Part shown: in pieces, positions 1-13,500 of the stretch
How positions within the stretch are numbered: position 1 is the stretch's first letter
Layout of the letters: each line of letters begins with the position of its first letter
From: Loripinus fragilis
Taxonomy: Eukaryota > Mollusca > Bivalvia > Lucinida > Lucinidae
Direction: 5' to 3'
Assembly: GCA_964019695.1 (NCBI GenBank)
Contig: OZ026528.1
Coordinates: 53,536,495-53,600,494, forward strand
Length of the DNA: 64,000 bases
Notes under the pieces: generated by a model
The model's database searches: none
What the model was told of the DNA's origin: nothing
What the model saw: the letters and a program-made list of their open reading frames with translations, nothing else
Position numbers and translations under genes: made by a program

Positions 1-870
1 ATTTCTTGTAAATGTATCTCCTAAACCTTTAGACGTAGCAACTTAAAACTTTATAGCTGAATAGGTCACATGATGTAGAGGGTACTGGGCAGCATTTTGT
101 GTGCCCTTGACCCCAATGTCAAGGTCAAAGGTCAAATAATGTAATTCTTGTAAATGTATCTCCTACTTAACTGTTAAAGGTAGTAACTTTTTAGCTGAAT
201 CGGTCACATGATGCAGAGGGTACTAGGCAACATTTAGTGTGACCTTTTAGGCTTTACCCCAAGGTCAAAGGTCAAATACTGAATTTTATTGTAAGTGCAT
301 CTCTTCCTAAACCTTTTGACGTAGTAATTTCAAACTCTGTAGGTGCATAGGTCACATGATGTAGAGAGCACTGGGAAATTATGTGAACCATTGCATGTGA
401 TTTCCAACAATATGGCATTTTGACAAGTGTAGACTCAGATGAGCCTGTACAACCTCCTTTTAAGCTTGAATACTCCAATTTATGTTTTGTCAGTAGCTTA
501 ACAGTCATAGAATATTCAAGTGACTGACAAAGGCTCTGACCAGACTGCGTGTATGTGCAGGCTTGTTTGAGCATTTGCTGGTCACACATACCACATTGTT
601 GGAAATCTCATGCCACGGCTCATGTATTTTCATGTAAATGCATCTTCTCCTTAATCATGGGGTGTAGCAACATCAAACTATGCTGGTGCATAGGTCACAT
701 AATGTTGAGGGTACTGGGCAACATTTCATGTGACCTGACCCCCTTGACCTTGGGATCAAGGTCAAATAATGTTTTTTTATGTAAATGCATCTCCTTAACC
801 ATTGACTGTAGCAACTTCTAACTTTGCAGGTACATAGGTCACAAGCTGTAAAGGGGAATGCTTCATGTGA
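1..870. repeat. GGTCA-rich tandem repeat, ~150-bp units
   Basis: Units read CTTGTAAATGTATCTCCT, then AGGTCACATGATGTAGAGGG, then AAGGTCAAAGGTCAAAT, and recur near 1, 130, 290, 630 and 770. Units are diverged and one is split by the inverted-repeat element at 381-625. Open frames across it are by-products of the repeat. The array may extend beyond the window start. Confidence 0.75.
381..625. mobile_element. Inverted-repeat MITE (TTTCCAACAATRTGG family), copy 1
   Basis: Terminal arms begin GTGAACCATTGCATG and GATTTCCAACAATATGGCAT and are answered in reverse complement by CCACATTGTTGGAAATC and CATGCCACGGCTCATG. The element interrupts the GGTCA tandem array. Related copies sit at 53160-53393 and 58040-58215. 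There is no coding capacity. Confidence 0.65.
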
Positions 871-989
871 CCTTCGGTTGTACTTCCTATCTGTACCTAC
901 GTCCTGTACAAAAATGGTTTCCAGGCGATATCTTTTGAATACATTGGTGTATTGGATTCATATTTCATACACAAGTAAATTTTTTATCC

Positions 990-1475
990 CAGGGTCAAAT
1001 TTGTGACCTTGGGGTGAGGTCAATGGTCAAATATCACTAAACTTAGGTTACCATATCAATTTCAAAAATTTTATACCAAATTTTGTGTGTGTTCTCACAA
1101 ATGAAAGATACAATACATATCAGACGGGATTTTTACTTTGTAGCCTGGGTCATGCCCCAGGGGTGGGACTTTGGGGCACTGGGGGTACCCAGGGGGTCAA
1201 ACAATTTTTTTTTTCAAACATGGTCATGTAGCATATCAAATCGACGGGGATGACGAGAAGAACAAAATTCAAGTAACATTTTCATCCTAGGGTCAAACTG
1301 GTGGCCTTGGGGTGAGGTCAAAAGGTCAAATATCATTAACATGTCAATTTCAACGATTTTTATACCAAAATTTGTGTGAACACTAAAAGATAGAAAACAT
1401 ATTGAACAGAATTTTCATTCTGTTGCCAAGGTCATGCCCCGGGATGGGACTTCAGGGTGCTGGGGGAGTCAAAAA
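990..1475. repeat. Two diverged ~280-bp direct repeats
   Basis: The block CCTTGGGGTGAGGTCA, then ATACCAAATTTTGTGTG, then GTCATGCCCCAGGGGTGGGA occurs at ~1005-1190 and again at ~1285-1470. It lies just upstream of the first recognised exon. No exon was recognised in 1-1570. Confidence 0.6.
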
Positions 1476-1570
1476 CTTTAGCGTGGGGATTTGCGATGGC
1501 ACGCTCTAGTTATTAATGTAAATGTGATGGTACACCGCTCTAAATGCTTAGGTTTTTTTTGTCTTTTTAG

Positions 1571-4500
1571 GCTAACAGAAACTTGGTGGCTCAACAGGAC
1601 CGTGATTTCAGTCTGTCACTGGAACTTGATAGAGAGCGCGTATGTATTTTATATACTTTACAACACCTTGACATTAGTTTATAGAACCACATTTTCAGTC
1701 TTTATGCTTTTAGTAATATCAAGTTGATCTCATAGAACAAGACTTCGGCATAATTTCATTGATAAGAAATTTTAAGCTAGGCTCCTGAGAAGGAGTCTAT
1801 TTGATCCTCTGGCAAATTTCACAATTAAACATTTTTTAAGAAGTTAGCATTTACAAATAACCTTGGTATAAATTTCATCTTAAAATATTACAATCATTAT
1901 CAATGTATATGGTAATGTATTAATATGTCAAAATTTAATAATTTTAACCAATTAAAAATTTAAAAAAAAAACATTGAACAATTGAGTTCAATTTCTTGGA
2001 GAATATTTATTTATTTTCATTTTTTCTTACCTATTTTCAATGAATTTGTCAGAAACTCCCTGAGAACAAAATGAAGAAAATCTTTTTTATATTGAGATAA
2101 TACCCCTTAAGCATCAGCTCTTACTGAACTGCCTTTAATAGTCATAAATCTGACAATGCATTTGCTAGGAAACTAAGGAGTTTTCATCTGCTTATCCATC
2201 TTTTTTTTGCTCACCAGTGCCGAAGGCTCAAGGCAAGGTGAGCTATTGTGATTGGTCTTTGTTGTGCTTAAACATTTTCCTTAAACTAAATCTCCTGAAC
2301 CACTGTACCAAATTTAAAATAGAGCCACATAAACACTCCATAATGCTCTCTAGCAAAATTAAACAAAAGGTTCTTCTATGCCAAATTGATTGTCACCAGA
2401 GCTGTAGATAAGAGATATATCTTGTCCTGAACACTATTCCAAATTCAAAATTTTGCAGATAAGTTTCTCATAATGCTTTATGTTAAAATTGAACAAATTG
2501 TTCTGCTCTGCTGAATAAAATGGCCACCTGATAAATATCTTAAAACGACATCTCCCGAACCATCTGTATCAAAACGATTTCACAGAACTGTTCCTCAAAA
2601 TGCTCTCTACCAAAATAGCTTAAAGGGTAACACACGGACATACAAATGGCCACCAGATCTCAAGATAAGATATACCTTTCAAAGACATCTGGGCCACTGG
2701 CCAAAAAAATTACTTCATGTAAACACTCACATTGCCCTCTACCAAAATTGCAGAAAAAATTCTGCTCAGCTGAATATAATAGCTTGAAAAAGTCATCTAT
2801 TAATGCAAACTGCTGGTACCGGGCTGCATAGCGGAGTCGGTAACGTGTATGGCTACAGATGTGAGTGACTGCAGATGCAGGGGTTGTGTGTTTTCCCTTC
2901 TGCTGATTCATTCAAGAATGGTTGGTGTCAGTTACAAGTGAAATTATGTGCACAAAGTACTGGTTAACCGCTTGTTTTAGCTTGCCCAGGAAAAAGGTAG
3001 GGTAGGTGAACTGACTGTCCTACCATGACCATAGCTGTCGACTTGGGGTGTAAAGCAACAAAACAAACTGCTGGTCCAAATTTAGAATAATGTCACATTA
3101 ATGATCCTCAGGGCTCAGGTGAAAAATCCAGGACCCTAGGGTCATTATTTATATATAAAAACCACTTTCTTTTAGCTGATATTTTGTGTCATTCCTTTAT
3201 AAATGCGAATATTTTTGCAAAGAACAGAATACAGCAAATTATGATATGGATCATTGGATGTCATAGTTAAGGCACCTAATTTTAAATTTTCTACAAAAGA
3301 TTGTTAGCCCATATCAGTTTCGAGTGTCACCCTTTTATTCCAGGAAAGAAATAGAAGAGAAGCAAGAGTCCGACTTGCATTATCAAGGCTAGAAAGAAGA
3401 CAAAACAGAGAGAGAGTTAGAAATAGAAATGAAGAAGTAAGTAAAATCTGAAGGCCTGTGTCTTCTGCTGTGGCCAGCAAATTAAAACATTCTCGATTAA
3501 TGGAATTGATATTTTTGGAAACCACTATAACATTTTTAGCTCACCTGACCCATAGACATCCGTCTGTCTGTTTCACACTTTAAGATATGAATATGTCTTA
3601 GACCAATAGGTCAATTGAAATCAATTTTCATCTGGAGCATAATTGGGGTGAGGGAAAGGATGCTTAAGGATTCAAATTTGACTTTATTGAAAAGTAGGTC
3701 CAGATTAATCTACGATGTTCATTTGAGTAAATCCCCAATGCCACTTACCAATTCTCAAGTGTGGTAGCCATCATGGTCATGTGACAAGGAACTTTCTGAA
3801 AACATTTTGTTTACATAATGATATGGAGTCTCAGCATGCAATTTGAGCTGCCACCTTTCTTACTTTGAATTGGTAGAGTGGTTTCAGTGAGGATGTTTGA
3901 AAATGTTAACAGAAAGACGGACAGACTCCAGAGACAAAGACATAATTATAACTCACCTATAAGACTCCAGCTCATGTGCAAATGTACAAATTAATCAGTG
4001 CTTAACTTCACCCTTTTATTCATATTAAGAGAATTGTCGAATAACCATACTGAACTTTCCTTTGCAGGAAACTGAGCGTCTGCTAGCTGCCCTCGAGGAT
4101 GAACCAGAAGACGGTATACTGATTCAGTTTAGGTTGCCTGACAGAACCTTGAGGAGAAAGTTCCATTCGATGCCTCTTGCAGTGTAAGCTTATTTTAATA
4201 CATATTTTGTTTTTATTTACCTCTTTTAATGCTGTTGTCAGGGTTAACATTTACCCTTTATGAGTTTTATGCCCCCACCATAACAATGGCCGAGGCATTA
4301 AGTGTTACATGTATCCGTCACGTCTGTCCATCCATCTGTACGTCAAACCCAATGACGTCTGTCTATAAGTTGAATAGTTATGGTCAGAATTTTATGAAAC
4401 TTGGTCACATTGTTTATTACCATAATGTCTTTTTCATGTTTGATAATGGTCTATATCACACCATGCTTTCAAGAGTTATGGCCCTTTGTTTATGAAAATT

Positions 4501-7500
4501 CATCATTTTGAACAATGTCCACTCTCTAACTTGAATAGTTTTGATCAGAATTTTATGAAACTTGATCACATTGGTTAGTGCTATAATATCTTCCTCAAGT
4601 TCAATTATGGTCATATCGCATCATGCTTTCTAGAGTTATTGCCCTTTGTTCATGAAAATTCACCACTTTTGATGGTGTCTGGTCTCTGAGTAATTTTGAT
4701 CACAACTTTTTAAATTAATTCGCAATGTTTTCTTCCGTTCTAACATAGAATATATCGCAATATTTTTCAGTAGTTATTGCACTTTGTTTATATAATTTTG
4801 CTATTTTTTGTAATGTTCATTCCCTAACTCAAATATTCTTCCTTTAAAGAAACTTAGACACAATGCTTAGCATCTTCCTCAAGTTTCAAAATGATTCATA
4901 TCATCTTGTGGCTTCCAGAGTGATTTCCCTTTGTTCATAACAAATGTCTTCTTTTGTTTAGTTAGTGAGAATATGCGAATTTTGGAAATGCGGGGGCATC
5001 TGTGTCCCCTGGACACATTTCTAGTTAGACCCATAAAATTTGTTTTATACCCTCAAATAATTCTTATTCGGGTGTACATATATGAGGTACACAACTAGGA
5101 AAATGGAGCCAGTGTTCTCAGAATTTACGGTTAGCACTATTGTCTCACATGTACACATGTTAACAGACATATAAACAATTTCAGGTTGGAATCAAACATA
5201 GACCGGGCCACGTTGGGCAAAAAGCAACAAAACAAACAAAAAGGACCATTAACATTAAAAAATTGCACAACTATACAGATAGTGAATATAACAATATATT
5301 CTCATTATCCAAGTCAATTTCTGAAAACAAAGTCGCAAAATCCATGTTATATAATTAAAGCCCCACTTTAGAAGATTTTGGTTGTCTGTCATTCAGTCCG
5401 TCTATCGGTTGGACTGTCTGTCCTTCATAGTTTCGTTTCCTCTCAATATCTAGAGAACAACTTGATAAAATTATAACAAATTTTGTATGTGCAGTCATAT
5501 TGACATGATTTAAATTGGGATTGGTCCCATTTGTAACAGTTACGGCCCTTGAATGATCTAAGAATTTAGATTCCTCTCAGTATCTTGCAGGAATTGATAG
5601 AATTAGACAAAATCTTGTATGCGCATTGATATTGACAAGAAGGTTGGGATTGTTACCTGTTTGTTGCAAATACGCAAAGATTTACGTTATGCCAATCTGA
5701 GTCTACTTTGGAGTGACGCAGTCAATTTGATGTTTTTCTAATGCCGCAGGACATACATATCCAAGTATTATCTTACTGTCCCAAAGTATGTGAAAGTAAT
5801 GAACATCACAAAGTTTTGTCTTTCGAATTTTTTCAAAATAACAGTGAACAAGGGACTTCAGTCTTTTAAGCATATTTACTCACCACTACTTGATAAACAA
5901 ACAAAAGCAAATATTTTTGAAATGAATATTTTTTGTAAAAACTCACAAATGGAAATAATAATGGGTAAAGGAATAAAACCCATATCTGTGGATAAACTTG
6001 TTGATGGAATATCTTATTTCCATTCAGGGATTTTTTTTTTTTAGAATTCATTAAACATGATATCTTGTCTATATGCTAAATTGGCCTTGCATATTTTACA
6101 GCTGTTGTATTCCTTCATCCGTGGGAGCTATGGAGTTCAGCATCAGTACCAGATTTTTTGGCAGAATACCACTCTTCCTGATAATGACACTGAAATAGGT
6201 GAACGAGGTGTAAATGGAAACTGTGTAATGAATGTTCACGTCAATGACATGGTATGTGTTGCTTTTAAATATTATTTAAATCAGAGACCTGTGAGTCACA
6301 TAAATCTGTTAAATTATGATGTGTGGTCAGATTTTGTAGCACTTTTGAGGCTGTGTTTGAACACAGTTGTATGCAAAGAATATTCAACTTAAAGTGTAGG
6401 GAGTCACATTTGTAAAAAAGGATAATGTTCCAATGCTACATTCCAAGAAGATATGCGCACGAAAAACAGCATAATCATAAAAGGAAGAAATTAGCAATAA
6501 AAAAGACTTTTTCCAAATTTAGCTATCATGTTGCCAAGCCATGCAACCCATCAAATCTAGAGATAAGACAGAAATTGATGACGAATGGCACGACTTAAAC
6601 ACTCAATTTTTTTTTCAATTATAGTGTTCAAACTAGGACCAGATGTCAGGTGACATATTCCAAATTTCAATTACATAGCCAGCAATTACAGTATACTATA
6701 ATTTTCCCCTGACAAAGTCTGACGGATGTGTTTTTGGCTTTATCCATCAGTCATTCAGTCTGTACATCCAGACTGTCGGGAAAAGTTTCTCATTTAGCAA
6801 AGTCTGACTTAGGGCAATGATTGCCCAGTGCCTGTAAATAAGCATGGCAGTGTCAAATATTTTACCCTACCCTCTGACCACTTAGGCAAGGCCAAATATC
6901 CAAATTTTACAAAAGCTCAGTTATTAATAGTTTTTTTACCAAAATTTTGCATTCAGACATATCCGTGTCAAGTTGTCCCAGAGAAGCGATAGATATGAAA
7001 TATATTTAACAGGGTTCTAGTTTTAAGGGCTAGGACTTTGGAATGGGGCAGAGTCCAAAATTAAGCTTTCGTAATGTGGTCAGGTCTCATATCAAATTAG
7101 ATGGAATGACACATACATCGATATGGTAACAAATATCAACCAATGTCAAAACATTTTTTTCTGAAAGTAGTCATGTTTAATATCAAATTAACGGGAATTT
7201 AGTGTAGAGCACGGTGCAAGGAAATATTTGTCCTTATACTCACTCTCTCAATGCCAATCCTTTGTTTTCCATGCACAATATGCCCCTCTAAACAGTGATT
7301 GACATCATTCAGTGTGGCCTTGTGATTTAAAAAAGTTTTTTTCCTCATTCCTCATACATTCTTTAATTATGTATTTACAGGAAGAAGATAAAGACAGTGA
7401 TGAAGATGGTGAATCTGTTGTGAGTGAGATAGAAGAACAATCTGCTCAAACTACTAGTCCTTCTTACAACATTGCAAGTAAGTAAAGCTGATTTGCAGGT

Positions 7501-10500
7501 AGAATTTGTTGTGGTGTGATCGGTGGCCAATGTCATGGCTCAACAACTTATAGGTGGAATTGCGCTTTCAATAAACAGCAAAGAACATTTATGTGGGCAT
7601 CGGCTTGTAGGCATAGGGCACAAGAGCTAGTACTGATATAAATTACTGCTTCCTCAGAAGCAAGAAAATATTTCAAGAGTGGAAAATTACTCCTATGTAT
7701 GAGTTAGATGACTTTCGAGGTCTATTTATTTCAGGGGAACAAGAAAACAGGTTCCCCTGGGAGGCCTGAGTTATGGCCAAGGGAGAGAAACTTTGACTTT
7801 GTTGCATGCCTCGAACAACAAAGGCGGAGACCAGCCTGTGCATCCGCACAGTTTGAAAAGCGCCTCTGTAGTTCACTTACACTATCATTTGAATATTTAA
7901 ACTTACTTCATGTAAAATGTCAGCATTCTGGCTAGTCTCTGTAGCTGAACATGTTAGTTTGAATGTGCATCAACATTTTTTGGGTGCTTAAAACAATCGT
8001 CTCTTAAGAGGTTAAGTGTATGTTAAAATGTAGGTTATTCTTCACTCTAACTAAAAAGGTTTAAATATAACGAGACAAAAACTTATGATCTGATATCAGC
8101 GGAATAGCACTTTGTTTTACCAACAACTTGTAAAGCTTATTGTTGACTACTCTCTTGCACAGAGCTTTGCTAACGTCGTTCCTTTGTAGATAAAAGGAAA
8201 CAACCGTTGAGATTGAAAGCACTGGACATGTGAGCATAATTGTTGACAGGAAATTCTGTTGGAAACAAAATTCCATTTATCCAGCTAGAAAATTTAATTC
8301 TAGCAGCTATTTTGCAATGCCGTCATAAATCAGCTACCGAAGCTTGACTATCGTGACGCGGCGGTATCGGCAACCAGCAACTTACCGATGTGATTACTGA
8401 TGGCGACCATATGTTACCGAATGTCGCCATCAGCAGCCTTCGGTTACCGATGGTAACCCTGGTTGCCGAAGGAAGAATTCTGAATGCACTTAATATAACT
8501 ACAAGTCGCATGGGCTGTGGATTTTTCCCATTCAATATTAGTTACTAAAAATAGACTTCATAGAAACTTTCCATAACAGGTGTGCTTTCAGCATGAAACT
8601 TGCATGATTTGCTGTAAATACAATTCAGTGAGTGACAGCAGCATGAAATTCACAAGGTTTGGTGTTTCATCATATACATGTAATTCAGACTTTGCTTTTA
8701 AATATAGTTATTAGCAGAACTCTTACATTAATTAATGAATTCTGCCTTCTGGATTGATGCAATAATTTTGTATTTGCCGGGGTCACAGGTTTTAGTTTCT
8801 AAACAAAATTGCAGTTTTTTCCCTGAAGATCATTTTTGTCTTAGCAAACAGTGTAGACAATGATGAAACTGGATCTTCTCTGTCTGCAGTTGTAATTACA
8901 AATTAAGTATGCATTTATTCCTCTTTTAGCTGAATGAAGTCAGTTAGTCATCATGTAATAAAAGAAATTCAAGACTGTCCAAGACATAGTCCATGACCAA
9001 GATTTTGTTGTTGTTGTTGCTTTTTTGTTTAGAGAAATTATATAATAAAACAATTGTTGACTATTGAGGTATTAAACATGATGTGATGTCGACCTGAGAA
9101 TACCAATATTGACCGGACAGAGCCTCTGTCAATACTGGTACTCTCAGGTCGACATCACATCATGTCCAATGCCTCAAAAGTCAATAATTGTATATTAACA
9201 AATCAATTTAGGAATCAATTAAATTGAATCAAAAGGTGATTTGCCCACTAATATAGTGGTGCCTGCTGATAACCTTTTCAAACAGTTTAGATCCAGAACA
9301 GGCTCAACAAAACATGGGACCTGATCTGGATAAAAAACGTTTACTCTCTAAATAATCTGAAAAAAATGGATTCTTCAGAAATAGAAAGAACCTACAATAT
9401 AAGAAAACAGCAGACTTGGTTTTACTTAGTCTGTTCATGAGAACTAACAGAAAGTGCAACAATTCTCACGCCCCCTAGCACTGGCTGAAGCAGTATTCTG
9501 CTCTCCGCCAGAACCCAATATTCCTGAAAAAATATCAACTATATATCGATGTACTGGGAACCTGATAATATTCAGGCTTACTTTATAACAAAATAAAATA
9601 TATGAAATAAAAACATTTATTTATGTCTCCAAATTAAATAATACACATTTCATTTATTTACTTTTATTTCCAAATAAAAGGAATGAAGAAAATTAATCAA
9701 TAATATTATCATTAAAGAGTGTTTTATCATGCCCCCGCCATGATAATGGCCGGGGCATTAAGTGTTACCCCTTTCTGTAACTGTCCCGACGATGTCCGCT
9801 CTCTAAATCGAATACTTATGATCAGAATTTTATGAAACTTGGTCACATTGTTTAGGACCATGTCTTCATCAAGTTTGAAAATGGTCCATATCGCACCAGG
9901 CTTTCAGTAGTTATGGCCCTTTTTTTTTTGAAAATTCACCGTTTTAAACAATGTATGCTCTCTAGCTCAAATATTTTTTATCAGAATTTTATGAAACTTG
10001 GTCACATTGTTTAGTACCATAATGTCTTCTTCAAGTTTGATAATGGTCTATATCTTACCAGGCTTTCAAGAGTTATGGCCCTTTGTTTATGAAAATTCAC
10101 CGTATTAAACGATATTCACACTCTAACTTGAATATTTTTTATCAGAATTTTATGAAACTTGGTCACATTTTTTAGTACCGTGATGTCTTCTTCAAGTTTG
10201 ATAATGGTTCAGTTTGCACCGTCCTTTCAGCAGTTATGGCCCTTTGTTTATGAAAAGTCACCGTTTAAAACGATGTCCACTCAAATTGAATAGTTTCGAT
10301 CAGAATTTTATGAAACTTTGTCACTTTGTTTAGTACCATAATGTCTTCTTCAAGTTTGATAATGGTCTATATAGCATCATGCTTTAAGGAGTTATTGCCC
10401 TTAGTTTATGAAAAATCATTTGTTGAAACTACGTCTGCTCTCTAACATGAATAGTTTTGATTATGATTCTATGGTCACATTATTAAGTACCATAATGTGT

Positions 10501-13500
10501 TCAAGTTTAAGAATGGCCCATATCACATCATGCCTTCAGGAGTTATTACCCTTTGTTAAAGACAATTCCCTATTTATACGAATTTGTGCAATAGAGGGGC
10601 CATCCATGTCCCATGGACACATTCCTAGTTTAGTAATAAAGTATACTGTTTAAATCCAATTACCCTTTTTCAGGCACAGAGGCTCTTGATTCACTTTTGA
10701 TGTGAACTATGTTACAGGTCAAAATCTTTGAGGGGGGGGGGGGCAAGCTTAATAGAGATAAAAATGTCTCTTTAAATGGTACAACTTTACCGAATAAATT
10801 GGCTAAAATTACAAAATCTGTAAACAGCATCTGAACCACTTGTGCAAATTCAAAATAATTCACATGAATGTTCTCCATAATGCCCTCTGCCAAAATTGTG
10901 CAAGTTGGTTGGCTTTGTCAAACAAAATGGCCTCCTGGTCTAAAAATGGATGACATAAACTGGTCAAATTTATTATTTTTTTACAAAAATATTTCTCATC
11001 ATTCCAAAAATTGCGCAAATGATTTTGCATAGCCAAACAAAACGGAAGACAATTGTTGTAGATAAGGAATATCATTAAACAACATCTGAGCCACTTACCA
11101 TCTTAAGGTCTTTGTGACCTTGACCTCTGACCTAGTTTGCAGAATATTCATTTCCGGAGAATATCTCTTATATGATTTGAATTAAGAATCCCAAATTTGG
11201 TGTGTGCATGCATCTTGGGATGACAAAGTGTGGCATACCATCCTCGGGTCACTGTGACCTTCACTTCTAACCTAGTTTCTAGAATAGGCATTGAGTCTGG
11301 TGCATATCTCCTACATCATTTGAGGTAGGAAATCCAAATTTGGTGTGTGAATGCATCTTGGGAGGGTGGAGTATCACATGCCATTTTTTTTGGTCTCTGT
11401 GAGCGTCACCTCTGACCTAGTTTTTAGAATAATCATGTACGGAGCATATCTTTTGTATTATTTGAGATAGGATCTTGACATTTGGTGTTGGGATGCATCT
11501 TGCGATGGTGGAGTGTCATTTACTATTTACAAATCACTTTGACTTTAAACATAATCTCTGACCTAGTGTTTAGAATAATCATGTCCAGGGCAAATCACTT
11601 ATATTATTTGATGTAGGAATCCCAAATTTGGTGTGTGAATGCATCTGGGGGGGAGGGAGGATTGTCCGATCTCAATTTTGGGTCAATGTTACCTTGACCA
11701 CTGGCCTAGTTTCTAGAATCACCATCAAGTCTGGTGCATATCTTCTATATTTTTTGAGGCAGAAATCCCAAATTTGGTGTATGAATTCTGGATGCATCTC
11801 TGGATGGTGATGTTGTGTACCATTTTTGGGTCACTGTGACCTTGATCTGACCTAGTTTTCATAATAATTATGTCCTGAGCATATCTCCTATATTATTTGA
11901 GCTAGGAATCCCAAATTTGTTGTGTGGTTTTATCTTGTAATGGCAGTGTCATGTTCCAGTTTGGGGGTCACCTTGACCGTGACCTATTTTCTAGAATTAT
12001 CGTTTCAGGAGCATATCTCCTATATTATATGAGGTAGAAATCCCAAAATTGTTGTATGGATGCATCTTTGGATGGTGATATATAATGGCCTAATTATAGG
12101 TCACTGTGAGATTGACCTATGACCTAGTTTCTAGAATAATCGTGTGTGAGCATATTGCCTATGTTATTTGAGAGAGGAATCCCAAATTTGGTGTGCAGAT
12201 TCCTCTTAGAGTGGCGAATTCCATTTTAGGTCACTTTGACCTTGACTTCTGACCACATTTCTAGGTTTTTCTAATGTGGACCATATCTCCTTTATTACAA
12301 ACAGCTTTCCTCAAATGTGTCTTATGCTAGACCCATTCCTTTGGGGGCAATTGTCACGTTATTGTGACATTTCTTGTGTGATTAGAGAAGTTTATATGTT
12401 AAAACAATGTCCAAGGATTTAAAATATGAAAAAAATCAAATAATGACCAGGGAGGGCATAAAATTCTATCAATTTCAAAATATAGTACCATCAGTGTCTA
12501 AAAGTTTGGATCCAGATCAGGCTGGACAAAATGTCGGACATGATCTGGGTCCAAACTGTTTGCAAGTTATCAGCAGACTACACTAGTAGGTTAAGGCTTA
12601 AAAATAAGGTGGATTTATCTCTAAGCATCATGAATTTTTAACATTTACCTTTTTCAGCCTTTGATGATCTGAAAGAGCGAGCAGGGGAGATAAAGTCATC
12701 ATTCACAGACATCAGAGTAGTGAAAGTGAAACGGGAACACATAGTCACTGACTTAACAGACGCTTATACAAATAATAAAGATCTGATATTTAGTGATGTG
12801 ATAATGGAGATCGAGGGTGAGCCAGCACTTGACGTTGATGGTGTGAAGAGGGAGGTCTTCTCTCTCTTTTTCAAGACACTTGCCGGCATGTACTTTGTGG
12901 GGTCAAAGGAGATGATACCCCAGCTGGATCCTAGAATCTTGTTTACAGGATTCTATGAGACAGTTGGGAGGATTATCTCCCATTGTTTTGTGCTGACCGG
13001 GTTTTTCCCAATTAGCATTTGCCGTGCAGCTGTGCATATGATGCTAACTGGGAAGGCATCCACAAAGTGCATCATGGCAAGTTTCCTGAACCACATTGTG
13101 GAAAGAGAGAGAAGTGTTGTGGAAAAGGTGATGGCTGGCCAACAGTTGAATTCTTGTGACTATCTCAGTTTTTTATCTGTCTTAAGTTTTCATGGCTGCT
13201 TATCTTCTCCTAAAGCAGAAGACAGGCTTTCCATAGTAGAGAATGTAGCAGCTTCATCTCTGCTGTGCAAGCCTCTTTTCTGCTATGGGAGAATATTTGC
13301 AGGCATGAATGCTTATCCTTTACTCTGGTTAGGTGTTACAGGTGAAGTTGTTGATGAATTGTACTCAAGACTTCAGCCCTCAGCTGAGTCAGTCGTTTAG
13401 GCAATTCATTACAGCTTCACTGATGTTGAGGAAGAGGTCACTTTCCGCACCCTTTTAGACATCAGGTCAGCTGAAGAACGGGTTAAAACATATCTAGAAA

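Larger units (their letters stand above)
1640..3343 (+). other. Intron 1 of the UBX/HECT gene, holding repeats
   Basis: The donor is GTATGT at 1640 and the acceptor TTTTATTCCAG ends at 3343. The intron carries unclassified AT-rich sequence (1640-2200), a tandem block (2206-2810) and a SINE (2821-3066). Confidence 0.6.
7478..12657 (+). other. Intron 5 of the UBX/HECT gene (5.2 kb), repeat-filled
   Basis: Donor GTAAGT at 7478, acceptor TTTTTCAG ending at 12657. Exons 5 and 6 join in phase 1 (A|CC). The intron contains two hairpins (8398-8432, 9050-9192) and three tandem-repeat blocks. 8480-9040 shows nothing recognisable. Confidence 0.6.

Noticed and set aside
13342..13400. The TAG lies in TCGTTTAG|G, which resembles a splice acceptor, so a short intron could remove it.
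   Set aside because: The best donor-like site (CAG|GTGAAG at 13342) gives a 59-base intron that breaks the frame. In-frame alternatives have poor donors (GTTGTT at 13347) and would be too short for an animal intron. The sequence removed also looks like normal coding.
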